Assembly: GCF_022809125.1 (NCBI RefSeq)
Contig: NZ_JALGBI010000003.1
Location: forward strand, 310,001-374,000
Source of the DNA: Variovorax terrae
GTDB taxonomy: Bacteria; Pseudomonadota; Gammaproteobacteria; Burkholderiales; Burkholderiaceae_C
Direction: 5' to 3'
Length of the DNA stretch: 64,000 nt
Positions within the stretch are counted from its first letter, which is position 1; every line of letters starts with the position of its first letter. The position numbers and the translations under genes are program-made. Below the pieces are notes generated by a model. It ran no database searches, was not told where the DNA came from, and saw nothing but the letters and a program-made list of their open reading frames with translations. This document shows, in pieces, positions 16,728-26,083 of this stretch.

Positions 16728-18092
16728 ATGGACACCGCTGAACGCCCCACCCCCATTGCCTTGCGCGACGCCCTGCGCTTCTGGCTCAAGCTCGGCTTCA
16801 TCAGCTTCGGCGGGCCGGCCGGGCAGATCGCGATCATGCACCGCGAGCTGGTGGAGCAGCGGCGCTGGATCAGCGAGCGGCGCTTCCTGCATGCGCTCAA
16901 CTACTGCATGCTGCTGCCTGGCCCGGAGGCGCAGCAGCTCGCCACCTACATCGGCTGGCTGATGCACCGCAGCTGGGGCGGCGTGGCGGCGGGCGCGCTG
17001 TTCGTGCTGCCCTCGCTGTTCATCCTGATCGCGCTGAGCTGGGTCTACGTGGTGTTCGGCCAGGTGCCCGTGGTGGCGGGGCTGTTCTACGGCATCAAGC
17101 CGGCGGTAGCGGCCATCGTGGTGCAGGCGGTCTGGCGCATCGGCGGAAAAACACTGCGAAATCCCGCGAAGGTCCCTGTCCTGTGGTCGATTGCTGCTAT
17201 CAGTTTTGTAGCAATTGCTTTCCTGAAGTTACCGTTCCCCTGGGTCGTGCTGGGCGCCGCCCTCACCGGCTGGCTGGGCGCGAAAGTGGCGCCGGCCCAG
17301 TTCCAGGGCATCGGCGGGCCGGCCCATGCGCAGTCCACCGGCGGCCCGGCCCTGATCGACGACGACACGCCCACCCCCGAGCACGCGCGCTTCAGGCCCG
17401 CGCGGCTGGCGGCGGTGCTGGCCGTGGGCGCGGTGCTCTGGCTGGCCCCGATGGGTGCGCTGGTGGCCTGGCAGGGCTGGCAGGCCACGCTCACGCAGAT
17501 GGGCTGGTTCTTCACCAAGGCCGCGATGCTGACCTTCGGCGGCGCCTACGCGGTGCTGCCCTATGTGTACCAGGGCGCGGTGGAGCAGTTCCAGTGGCTC
17601 ACCGGGCCGCAGATGATCGACGGCCTCGCGCTGGGCGAGACCACGCCCGGGCCGCTGATCATGGTGGTGGCCTTCGTCGGCTTCCTCGGCGGCTGGAGCC
17701 AGCAGGTGCTGGGGCCTGAGGCGCGGTTCCTGGGCGCGGCGCTGGCGGCCGTGGTGGTGACCTGGTTCACCTTCCTGCCCTCCTTCCTGTTCATCCTGGC
17801 CGGCGGGCCGCTGGTGGAGTCCACCCACGGCAAGCTGCACTTCACGGCGCCGCTCACCGCCATCACCGCGGCGGTGGTCGGCGTGATCGCCAGCCTCGCT
17901 CTGTTTTTCATAGCGCACATTGCCCTCCGGACGGGGACCTCCGTCGCTTTTCATTCAAGAATCGACGTCGCGGCGCTGGCGCTCGGCGGGCTGGCGGCGC
18001 TGGCCCTGCTGCGCTACAAGCTGGGCGTGATCCCGGTGATCGCGGGCTGTGCGCTCGCGGGGCTGGCATTGCGGATGGCCGGCTGGGGCTGA
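16728..18092 (+). CDS. chrA: Chromate transporter, long form
   Basis: 454 residues, two homologous CHR domains. The first has GFISFGGPAGQIAIMHRELVE and the LLPGPEAQQLATYIGW motif, the second has MLTFGGAYAVLPYV and LGETTPGPLIMVVAFVGFLGG. About 10-12 membrane segments. ChrA exports chromate. Two 45-bp repeats lie in the coding region, at 17168-17212 (between the halves, read KVPVLWSIAAISFVA) and 17898-17942 (in the C-terminal half, read ALFFIAHIALRTGTS); both keep the frame. The 3' end overlaps the convergent hydrolase gene by 79 bp. Confidence 0.9.
   Translation: MDTAERPTPIALRDALRFWLKLGFISFGGPAGQIAIMHRELVEQRRWISERRFLHALNYCMLLPGPEAQQLATYIGWLMHRSWGGVAAGALFVLPSLFILIALSWVYVVFGQVPVVAGLFYGIKPAVAAIVVQAVWRIGGKTLRNPAKVPVLWSIAAISFVAIAFLKLPFPWVVLGAALTGWLGAKVAPAQFQGIGGPAHAQSTGGPALIDDDTPTPEHARFRPARLAAVLAVGAVLWLAPMGALVAWQGWQATLTQMGWFFTKAAMLTFGGAYAVLPYVYQGAVEQFQWLTGPQMIDGLALGETTPGPLIMVVAFVGFLGGWSQQVLGPEARFLGAALAAVVVTWFTFLPSFLFILAGGPLVESTHGKLHFTAPLTAITAAVVGVIASLALFFIAHIALRTGTSVAFHSRIDVAALALGGLAALALLRYKLGVIPVIAGCALAGLALRMAGWG
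17168..17212 (+). repeat. 45-bp GCTAT repeat, copy 4 (inside chrA)
   Basis: GAAGGTCC at 17168-17175 and hairpin GCTATCA-N3-TTGTAGC at 17196-17212, read in frame at GCT. The encoded AAISFVA falls in a membrane helix. Confidence 0.72.
17898..17942 (-). repeat. 45-bp GCTAT repeat, copy 5 (inside chrA)
   Basis: Hairpin GCTCTG-N5-CATAGC at 17898-17914 and GGACCTCC at 17935-17942, inverted relative to copy 4 in the same gene, 685 bp further on. Read in frame at GCT. Confidence 0.78.
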
Positions 18093-19030
18093 GCGCCCTG
18101 GCGGCCGGCGAACTCGCCGCGCTCCACGCGCGCGCACCAGTCGCGGAGGTCGGCGCCGAGCAGGTTGTCCGGCGTGTTGAACTGTGCCAGCAGGCTCATG
18201 TGGTTGTGGTCCGGGTACTGCACGAAGCGAGGCATCGGCGCGCCCTGCGCGTCGCACAGCTGCGCCAGCCGGTGCGCCAGCTCGAAGCCGTAGAAGTCGA
18301 TCAGCGGGTTCTCGTACTGCGCCAGCGCCACGAAGGTGGGCGGCGCGTCGGCGCGCAGCTGCGCCATCGGCGCGCGTTCGGCATAGCGTGATTCGTCTGC
18401 GCCGTAGTAGGCGCGCACGCCGTGGGCGTTGGGGTTGTCGGGCCGCAGGTCGGCCACCACGCGCGGGCTGGCCAGCACCAGGCCGCGCACCGGCAAGCCT
18501 TGCGGCGGGCGCACGCGGGCGTCCCAGGCCGCACTGGCGCAGTGGGCGCAGGCCGCCGAGTGGCCGAACAGGAAGATCCGCGCGGCATCGCCGCCCCAGT
18601 CGCCGATGTGCCGGGTCACCCACAGCACGGCATCGCGCACGTCGCGCGCGCCTTCGGGCCAGGGGGCCTGCGGCGCGAGCCGGTACTCGACATTCACCGC
18701 CACGAAGCCGTGGCGCGCGAATTCGAGCGGCACGTTCTCGTAGACCCAGGGCGTCTGCGCCTTGTCGCCGCGCACGAAGGCGCCGCCGTGCACGAACACC
18801 ATCACCGGCAGCCCGGCGGCCTCGGGCGGCGCGTGGATGTCCAGCACCTGGCGCGGGTCGCTGCCATAGGCCAGGTCGCGCGCGCTGCGTAGCGCGGCCA
18901 CGGGCGCGGCGGCCAGCAGCGGGGCATAGGCTGCCAGCATGGCATCGCGCCCGGCGCCGATGTCGCTGTGCCAGCGCGGCCCCGTTTCGCGCAGCAGGCG
19001 CAGCAAGGAGTTGGGTGAAGCGTCGATCAT
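18014..19030 (-). CDS. Alpha/beta-hydrolase esterase (HSL/carboxylesterase-like)
   Basis: 338 residues. The oxyanion box HGGAFVRGDK, the YRLAPQAPWPEG segment, the nucleophile motif GHSAA (GxSxG with the last Gly replaced by Ala), the late Asp region and a His in PDHNHMS match the HSL-type hydrolases. There is no signal peptide. It is divergent from the gntR gene (34-bp gap with an operator-like sequence), so it probably belongs to the same regulon and may hydrolyse an ester or lactone related to the imported substrate. Its 3' end overlaps chrA by 79 bp on the opposite strand. Confidence 0.85.
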   Translation of the reverse strand: MIDASPNSLLRLLRETGPRWHSDIGAGRDAMLAAYAPLLAAAPVAALRSARDLAYGSDPRQVLDIHAPPEAAGLPVMVFVHGGAFVRGDKAQTPWVYENVPLEFARHGFVAVNVEYRLAPQAPWPEGARDVRDAVLWVTRHIGDWGGDAARIFLFGHSAACAHCASAAWDARVRPPQGLPVRGLVLASPRVVADLRPDNPNAHGVRAYYGADESRYAERAPMAQLRADAPPTFVALAQYENPLIDFYGFELAHRLAQLCDAQGAPMPRFVQYPDHNHMSLLAQFNTPDNLLGADLRDWCARVERGEFAGRQGAQPQPAIRNASPASAQPAITGITPSL

Positions 19031-19039
19031 GAGGTAAAG

Positions 19040-19071
19040 TTGTACGACAAATTTTCGCTACTGTATGACAA
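19040..19071. promoter_or_regulatory. Two GntR operator-like sites between hydrolase and gntR
   Basis: TTGTACGACAA (19040-19050) lies in the divergent gap. CTGTATGACAA (19061-19071) overlaps the gntR start codon at 19065. Both share the TTGT-N3-ACAA form with the site at 19913, as expected for autoregulation by a FadR-type GntR protein. Confidence 0.65.
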
Positions 19072-19844
19072 CTCGCTTCAAGTCCGTGGTGCCCGGGGCG
19101 CACCTGTCCGACCAGGTGGCCGACGCGCTGGCCGCCGAGATCCGGGCCGGGCGCCTGGGCGTGGGCAGCAAGCTGCCCACCGAGGCCGAGCTGGTCGGGC
19201 AGTTCTCGGTCAGCCGCACGGTGGTGCGCGAAGCGGTGTCGCGGCTCAAGTCGATCGGCCTGGTCGATTCGCGCCAGGGCAGCGGCGTGTACGTGAAGAA
19301 GGCGGGCTTCTCGCCGCTCAACTTCGACGCGCGCCATGCCGAATCGCGCGAGGCCGTGATCCAGATGGTGGAGGTGCGCCGCGCCCTGGAGGCCGAAGTT
19401 GCCGCGCTGGCGGCGCAGCGGCGCACCAGCGCCGACGTGAAGCTGATCCGCCAGGCGATTGCCGCGCTGGACCAGGCCGTCCAGGCCGGCGGCGACGGCG
19501 TGGACGAGGACGTGAAGTTCCACCGCGCGATCGCCGACGCGGCGCGCAACCCGTTTCTCATCGGCACGCTGGAGTACCTGGGCCAGTTCCTGCGCGGCGC
19601 CACCCGCGTGACCCGCGCCAACGAGGCGCGCCGCGCCGATTTCGCGCGCCAGGTCAGCGAGGAGCACGAGGCCATCGTGCGCGCCATCGATGCGGGCGAT
19701 GCCACGAAGGCGCGGCAGGCCGCGGCGCGCCACATGAACAACGCGATCCGCCGCATCGAGCAGGCCGATCCGGCGTTCTGGCAGCAGGAGGGCGAGCAGC
19801 TCGCGCGCAAGCTGGTGTCGGGGCTGGGGTCTGTCATCAATTGA
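19065..19844 (+). CDS. GntR-family regulator, FadR/FCD type
   Basis: 259 residues. N-terminal winged helix with LPTEAELVGQFSVSRTVVREAVSRLKSIGLV (about residues 35-65) and a C-terminal all-helical FCD ligand-binding domain with the metal-binding D...H and H...H positions (VDEDVKFHRAI, EEHEAIVRAI, AARHMNNAI). FCD regulators usually sense organic acids. The position at the head of a C4-sugar-acid operon suggests it controls that operon and the divergent hydrolase. No SD is visible before the ATG; the transcript may be nearly leaderless. Confidence 0.9.
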   Translation: MTTRFKSVVPGAHLSDQVADALAAEIRAGRLGVGSKLPTEAELVGQFSVSRTVVREAVSRLKSIGLVDSRQGSGVYVKKAGFSPLNFDARHAESREAVIQMVEVRRALEAEVAALAAQRRTSADVKLIRQAIAALDQAVQAGGDGVDEDVKFHRAIADAARNPFLIGTLEYLGQFLRGATRVTRANEARRADFARQVSEEHEAIVRAIDAGDATKARQAAARHMNNAIRRIEQADPAFWQQEGEQLARKLVSGLGSVIN

Positions 19845-19903
19845 GCTCCCCCGCGGAAGCCCGCTGAGCGGCGGTTCCGGGTAAACCCGGATGTCTTCCG
19901 GCA

Positions 19904-19932
19904 TTGTCAAAGTTGTATGATAACCATACTAA
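19904..19932 (+). promoter_or_regulatory. Promoter and GntR operator of the sugar-acid operon
   Basis: TTGTCA (19904-19909), 17 bp, TACTAA (19927-19932) is a reasonable sigma-70 promoter. Between the two hexamers lies TTGTATGATAA (19913-19923), the third copy of the motif found at gntR, so a bound repressor would block RNA polymerase. Confidence 0.6.
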
Positions 19933-20013
19933 TTGACGATCTCGCCGCCCCAGGGACCTGCCGCCCGAAGGCGATCCGCCACCTTCTTCCTTCCGCCCAT
20001 CACGCACCGACCC

Positions 20014-21117
<1,104 letters not shown>

Positions 21118-21143
21118 GCGGAATTTCCCAAGGAGACAAACGC

Positions 21144-22478
21144 ATGAAACGTCGAGAACTGCTGCAAGGCGCGGCCGCGGCCGCCGCCCTCGGGCCCTGG
21201 GTCCACACCCAGGCACAGGACCGCTATGCCAAGTACAAGGGCCAGACCCTGGTGGTCAACTACCCGGCGCATCCGCACTACGACCAGGCCGAGAAGCTGT
21301 TCGCGGAGTTCACTGCGCAGACCGGCATCAAGGTCGAGCGCGACAAGATGCAGTACCTGCGCATGAAGGACAAGCAGGTGCTGGAGATGGGCAAGCGCGG
21401 CAACGGCGACTACGACGTCATCACCTACGTCGTGATGTGGAAGACCGAGTACGTGGCCAAGAAGCTGCTCGAGCCGCTGGCGCCCTACTTCAACAACGCG
21501 GCGCTGGCCGATCCGGCCTGGGACCAGAAGGACATCATCACTGCCTACTGGGAGAACATCGCGCTGGTGGGCGGCCCCAAGATGTACCTGCCCGGCCCCG
21601 GCGCGCAGCCCTACGGCATCCCGTTCGGCGCCGAGACCGGCGTGCTCGGCTATCGCCAGGACCTGCTGGACAAGCACAAGATCCCCGTGCCGAAGACCTA
21701 TGACGAGCTGCTCAAGGCCTGCCATGTCATGAAGGACAAGGAAGGCATCGGCGGCCTGACCTCGCGCGGCCAGACCGGCCACCAGGTCACCGCGGCCTGG
21801 CTGCTGCACCTCACGCCGTTCGGCGGCGAAGTGTTCGACAAGAACTGGAAGGCAGCCTTCAACAACCCGGCCGGCGTGAAGGCGGCCGAGATCCTCAAGG
21901 AGATCGTCGACACCGGGCCGGCGGGCATCCCGAGCTACGGCTTCGGCGAGATGCAGAACGCGTTCCTGCAGGGCCAGGCGGCGTTCTACCTGGATTCGAT
22001 CTCGGTCTTCGGCCCGGCCCAGGACCCGGCCAAGAGCAAGGTGGCCGGCAAGATCGGCTACGCCGTGCACCCCAAGGGCACGCAGTTCTCGGCGCAGAGC
22101 GGCGGTTTCGGCATGGGCATTCCGCGCAACGCCAAGAACAAGGAGGCGGCCTTCCTGTTCATGCAGTGGATGACGGCCAAGCAGGCCGACCAGAAGATCA
22201 CGCTGCTGGGCGGCAACGCCAACCGCTGGAGCACGGTGAACAGCGCCGAGGTGGCGCGCAAGTACCCATCCGAGCTGCCGGTGCTGCGCGAGGCGCTCAA
22301 GATCTGCAACCCCGACTGGCGCCCGCTGATCCCGGAATGGGACCACATCAGCCAGCAGATCCTGGGCCAGGCCCTGCCCGACGTGATCACCGGCCGCAAG
22401 CCGGCCAAGCAGGCGCTGGACGCGGTGGTCAAGGACGCCGAGGACGTGCTGCGCAAGGGCGGCTGGCTCAAGGCCTGA
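21144..22478 (+). CDS. ABC transporter extracellular solute-binding protein (family 1)
   Basis: 444 residues with a Tat-like signal peptide (MKRRELLQGAAAAAALGPW, twin Arg at residues 3-4), then a family-1 solute-binding fold: TLVVNYPAHPHYDQAEKLFAEF at the start, PFGAETGVLGYRQDLL and GGLTSRGQTGHQ later. It delivers the substrate to the two permeases encoded next. An excellent AAGGAG site precedes the ATG. Family 1 binds sugars, polyols and glycerol-phosphates; the operon context suggests a four-carbon acid or a conjugate of one. Confidence 0.92.
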   Translation: MKRRELLQGAAAAAALGPWVHTQAQDRYAKYKGQTLVVNYPAHPHYDQAEKLFAEFTAQTGIKVERDKMQYLRMKDKQVLEMGKRGNGDYDVITYVVMWKTEYVAKKLLEPLAPYFNNAALADPAWDQKDIITAYWENIALVGGPKMYLPGPGAQPYGIPFGAETGVLGYRQDLLDKHKIPVPKTYDELLKACHVMKDKEGIGGLTSRGQTGHQVTAAWLLHLTPFGGEVFDKNWKAAFNNPAGVKAAEILKEIVDTGPAGIPSYGFGEMQNAFLQGQAAFYLDSISVFGPAQDPAKSKVAGKIGYAVHPKGTQFSAQSGGFGMGIPRNAKNKEAAFLFMQWMTAKQADQKITLLGGNANRWSTVNSAEVARKYPSELPVLREALKICNPDWRPLIPEWDHISQQILGQALPDVITGRKPAKQALDAVVKDAEDVLRKGGWLKA

Positions 22479-22491
22479 GGGAGCGGCGCAC

Positions 22492-23385
22492 GTGTCGATC
22501 TCAAGCGCCCGGCTGGCCCGGCTCACGCCCTATGTCTACATCGCGCCGGCGGTGCTGGTCATGCTCGCCGGCCTGGTGCTGCCGATCGCCGACGCGCTGC
22601 GGCTGAGCTTCTACGACTGGCCCATGGGCACCGACTGGGATAGCGCGCGCTGGGTCGGCCTGGAGGCCTTCGGCGAGATGCTGCGCTCGCCCCAGGTCTG
22701 GACTTCCATGGGCGTCACGCTGGCCTTCGTCCTCATCGCGGTGAGCTGCGAGATGGTGCTGGGCGTGGCGCTGGCGCTGTTCCTGGAGCAGCCGGTGCGC
22801 GGCATGCGCGCGTTCCGCACCGTCTTCGTGCTGCCGATGATGATCGCGCCGATCTGCGTCGGCCTGATCTGGCGCTACATGTTCGACGCCAACTTCGGCC
22901 CGGTCAACCAGTTCATGGGTTTCCTGGGCCTGGCGCCGCAGGCCTGGCTGGCCGACCACTCGCTGGCTTTCGCCGCCATGGTGGTGACCGACATCTGGCA
23001 GTGGACGCCCTTCGTCTTCATCATGGTGCTGGCCGCGCTGCAGGGCATGGACCACAGCATCGTCGAGGCCGCGCGCATCGACGGCGCCAATTGGTGGCAG
23101 CAGATCGTGCGCGTCAAGCTGCCGGTCATCAAGCCCATCCTCATCGTGACCCTGCTGATGCGCATGATCGACGGCTTCCGCGGCCTGGAGGTGATCTACG
23201 TCATGACCTTCGGCGGCCCGGGCCAGAGCACCGAGCTGTTTTCGCTGCACATCTACAAGGCCGCCTTCGTGAGCCAGAAGCTCGGCTACTCGGCGGCGCT
23301 GTCCATCCTGCTGCTGGCGGTCGTGACCGTGCTGTCGCTGGCGGTGCTGATGATGGCCAATCCACTGAAGGGAGAGCGCCGATGA
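22492..23385 (+). CDS. ABC transporter permease (MalF/UgpA type)
   Basis: 297 residues, six membrane helices, with the EAA-type loop EAARIDGANWWQQIVRVKLPVIKP near residue 200 that contacts the ATPase. GTG start at 22492 behind a GAGGGAG site, 13 bp after the binding-protein gene. Its stop overlaps the next permease gene by 4 bp. It forms the membrane channel of the importer with the downstream permease. Confidence 0.92.
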   Translation: MSISSARLARLTPYVYIAPAVLVMLAGLVLPIADALRLSFYDWPMGTDWDSARWVGLEAFGEMLRSPQVWTSMGVTLAFVLIAVSCEMVLGVALALFLEQPVRGMRAFRTVFVLPMMIAPICVGLIWRYMFDANFGPVNQFMGFLGLAPQAWLADHSLAFAAMVVTDIWQWTPFVFIMVLAALQGMDHSIVEAARIDGANWWQQIVRVKLPVIKPILIVTLLMRMIDGFRGLEVIYVMTFGGPGQSTELFSLHIYKAAFVSQKLGYSAALSILLLAVVTVLSLAVLMMANPLKGERR

Positions 23386-24227
23386 GCGCGCGAACGATCG
23401 ACCCCGAACGCACGCCGCTCGGCTCGCCGCTGCACTACGCCATCCTGGCCGTGCTGGCGCTGGTCTGCCTGCTGCCCATGGTGCTGATGGGCATCACCTC
23501 GCTCAAGACCGAGGCGCAGATCTTCGACACCCAGTGGTCCTGGCTGTTCGTGCCCACGCTGGCCAACTACCAGGCCGTGGTGCAGGAAGGCAACATCGAC
23601 CGCTACCTGCTCAACAGCCTGAAGATCTCGCTGGCCGCCACCCTGCTTACGCTGATGCTGGGCACCATGTGCGCCTACGCGATGGCGCGCTTTCGCTTCC
23701 TCGGGCGCGAGCCGCTGAGCTACGCCACGCTGATCCTGCGCACCCTGCCGCCGGCCGTGCTGGCGGTGCCGGTGTACGTGATCTGGTCGGCCTGGGGCAT
23801 CAGCGACACGCTGTCGGGCGTGGTCCTGGTCTACGTGGCGCTGAACCTGCCCTTCACCATCTGGCTGCTCTACGGCTTCATCGAGCAGGTGCCAGTGGAG
23901 CTGGAGGAGGCCGCGGCCATCGACGGCTGCGGGCCGTTCCAGGTGTTCTACAAGGTGGTGCTGCCGCTGCTCAAGCCGGGTCTGGCGGCGGCCTCGATCT
24001 TCACCTTCCGGCTGGCGTGGAACGAGTTCATCCTGAGCTTCATCCTGACCAACCGCGTCACGCGCACCCTGCCGGCTTCGATCTCCAACTACATCACCGA
24101 CACCGGCGTGGAGTGGGGAAAGATCACCGCCGCCGGCGTGCTCATCGCGCTGCCGCCGCTGATCTTCACCTTCGTCGCAGCCAAGCAGATCATCACCGGC
24201 CTCACGGCCGGCGCGGTCAAGGGCTAG
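23382..24227 (+). CDS. ABC transporter permease (MalG/UgpE type)
   Basis: 281 residues, six membrane helices, EAA loop EEAAAIDGCGPFQVFYKVVLPLLKPGL near residue 190. It starts in the stop of the upstream permease (ATGA overlap), preceded by GGGAGAG. With the MalK-like ATPase and family-1 binding protein it completes a four-gene CUT1 importer. Confidence 0.92.
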   Translation: MSARTIDPERTPLGSPLHYAILAVLALVCLLPMVLMGITSLKTEAQIFDTQWSWLFVPTLANYQAVVQEGNIDRYLLNSLKISLAATLLTLMLGTMCAYAMARFRFLGREPLSYATLILRTLPPAVLAVPVYVIWSAWGISDTLSGVVLVYVALNLPFTIWLLYGFIEQVPVELEEAAAIDGCGPFQVFYKVVLPLLKPGLAAASIFTFRLAWNEFILSFILTNRVTRTLPASISNYITDTGVEWGKITAAGVLIALPPLIFTFVAAKQIITGLTAGAVKG

Positions 24228-24256
24228 GCCACCTCATTTCCCAAGGAGTTTTCGAC

Positions 24257-24835
24257 ATGGACCCGCAAGCACTTCTCGATTCCTGGAAGGACTACGTTGC
24301 GCCTTCCGCGCCCTGCACGGCGGCCGACATGGACCGCCGCATCGCCCGCTTCGGCGAGATCCCTGCCAGCCCGCGCGCCTTCGTCGACACCTACGTGAAG
24401 GGGCACGAGCGCGTGCTCTACAGCGTCATCGGCTCAGGCGTCACCGACGACCCCAACTTCAAGCCCAAGATCGCCGCCGCCGAGAACTTCCACGTGGACT
24501 ACATCATCGCGCCGCCGGGCTGCGGCGCCGCGCTGCACTGGCACGACTCCGAGGAGGTGTTCGTGGTGCAGTCCGGCCGCTGGGAATTCGACTGGATCGA
24601 CGGCGCCAGCGGCGACAAGCACACGGTCAGCCTGAATCCGCGCGACACGATCAGCGTGCCGCCCTTCGTGCACCGCGCCTTCCGCAGCCTGGACGGCGAG
24701 TCCGGCATGCTGGTCTCCATCCTGGGCGGCAAGACGCCGGGCCGCGTGATGTGGCATGCCTCGCTGGCCGACCGGGCCAAGGCCGTCGGCGCCGGCTTCG
24801 ATGCCAACGGCATGGCCCACCGGATCGGCGAATGA
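24257..24835 (+). CDS. Cupin-domain protein
   Basis: 192 residues, one cupin barrel. Motif 1 is GCGAALHWHDSEEVFVV with the H-x-H-x4-E metal ligands; motif 2 contains the later PFVHRAFRSL His. A metal-dependent enzyme (isomerase, dioxygenase or lyase) or a sugar-binding protein is possible; nothing points to one reaction. It has an AAGGAG site 29 bp after the permease gene and overlaps the next gene by ATGA, so it belongs to the operon. Confidence 0.82.
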   Translation: MDPQALLDSWKDYVAPSAPCTAADMDRRIARFGEIPASPRAFVDTYVKGHERVLYSVIGSGVTDDPNFKPKIAAAENFHVDYIIAPPGCGAALHWHDSEEVFVVQSGRWEFDWIDGASGDKHTVSLNPRDTISVPPFVHRAFRSLDGESGMLVSILGGKTPGRVMWHASLADRAKAVGAGFDANGMAHRIGE

Positions 24836-25599
24836 AGCTGGAGGCCGCCACGCCGCATGCGAACTTCGTGCTGGTGCATGGCGCCTGGCACGGCGGCTGG
24901 TGCTGGGCTCCCGTGGTGCAGCGGCTGGAGGCGCTGGGCCACCGCTGCTACGCGCCCACGCTGAGCGGCATGGCGCACCGCGCGGCCGAGCTCACGCCCG
25001 AGGTGGATGCCGACACCCATGCGCGCGACATCATCGCGCTGGTCGAGGCGCTCGATCTGCGGCGGGTGGTGCTGGCGCTGCACTCCTATGCCGGGGTGCT
25101 CGGCCCCGCGCTGCTGGCGCGCCTGCGCGAACGGCTGGCGCACATCGCCTGGATCGAAGCGGTGATTCCACCGCCGGGTGCCGCCATGCTCGAGTTGACT
25201 TTGCCCGAGGCCGCGCAGCGCTACCGTGCCTCGGCCGCTGACGTGGGCGAAGGCTGGTGGATGCCGCCGCCCGACGTGGCGCAGTTCCGCCTGGCCGATG
25301 CGGCGCTGGCCGCCCAGGTGGGCGCGCGCCTCACGCGCCAGCCGCTGCGCAGCTTCAGCGAGCCGCTGCGGCTGCCGCAGCAGGAGGTGTTCGGTTTTCC
25401 GGGCAGCGTGCTGGTGGCCAACGACCGCACGCCCGCGCCCTATGCGCGCTACGTGGCGCAGGCGCGCGCGGCGGGCTGGCCCGTGCGCGAGGTGCCGGGC
25501 GGCCACCTGCTGATGCTGAGCAACCCCGACGCCGTGACCGGGTTCCTGGCGGACATTGCCGCCGGGCCCGATGGATCATCTGGAAGGAACCCGCGATGA
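24832..25599 (+). CDS. Alpha/beta-hydrolase (EstC-like)
   Basis: 255 residues. HGAWHGGWCW near residue 20 is the oxyanion-hole segment of the EstC/hydroxynitrile-lyase-like group. The nucleophile sits in LHSYAG (H-S-x-x-G with the usual first Gly replaced). The late catalytic His is in PGGHLLMLSNPD. A small ester or lactone is the likely substrate. Both ends overlap neighbours by ATGA (cupin before, VOC protein after), a tight translational unit. Confidence 0.85.
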   Translation: MKLEAATPHANFVLVHGAWHGGWCWAPVVQRLEALGHRCYAPTLSGMAHRAAELTPEVDADTHARDIIALVEALDLRRVVLALHSYAGVLGPALLARLRERLAHIAWIEAVIPPPGAAMLELTLPEAAQRYRASAADVGEGWWMPPPDVAQFRLADAALAAQVGARLTRQPLRSFSEPLRLPQQEVFGFPGSVLVANDRTPAPYARYVAQARAAGWPVREVPGGHLLMLSNPDAVTGFLADIAAGPDGSSGRNPR

Positions 25600-26045
25600 G
25601 CGCCATGCCGCAACTGCACCACATCGACCACTTCACGCTGCGCGTGCACCCGCGCGAGTTGGCGCCGCTACGCGACTTCTACGCCACCGTGCTGGGCCTG
25701 CACGAAGGCTGGCGCCCGGCCTTCGACTTTCCGGGCCATTGGCTGTACGCGGCCGACCGCCCGGTGGTGCACCTGGCCGGCAACGCGCCCGCCGGCGAAG
25801 GTGCGGCCGACGCGGCCCTGCCCACCGGCAAGTTCAACCACGTGTCGTTCCGCAGCACCGGCCTGGCGGCGATGCGCGAGCACCTGCGCGCCCTGGGCGT
25901 GACCTGGCGCGAAGCGCCCGTGCCCGGCGCGCCGCTGCACCAGATCTTTCTGCACGATCCGGCGGGGCTGAAGGTCGAGCTGACCTTCGACCAGGCCGAG
26001 TTCGAGGCGGCAGGGGTGGCCGACGGGATCGAGCGGGACTACTGA
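25596..26045 (+). CDS. VOC-superfamily (glyoxalase/dioxygenase-like) protein
   Basis: 149 residues, two beta-alpha-beta-beta-beta modules: IDHFTLRV opens the first with a metal His, and NHVSFRS plus LHQIFLHDPAGLKVELTF supply the second module with its His and Glu. Glyoxalase, isomerase or extradiol dioxygenase activity is possible. Its place inside the operon suggests action on a pathway intermediate. ATGA overlap with the upstream hydrolase. Confidence 0.83.
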   Translation: MSAMPQLHHIDHFTLRVHPRELAPLRDFYATVLGLHEGWRPAFDFPGHWLYAADRPVVHLAGNAPAGEGAADAALPTGKFNHVSFRSTGLAAMREHLRALGVTWREAPVPGAPLHQIFLHDPAGLKVELTFDQAEFEAAGVADGIERDY

Positions 26046-26083
26046 TGGAGCGAGCTGCCATGAGCAACAACCAAGGAATGGCC

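Noticed and set aside
19889..19929. Possible eleventh 45-bp repeat at the operon promoter (GGATGTC ... GTATG-N5-CATAC)
   Set aside because: The octamer is imperfect and the palindrome differs from GCTAT/ATAGC; better explained as the GntR operator and promoter.
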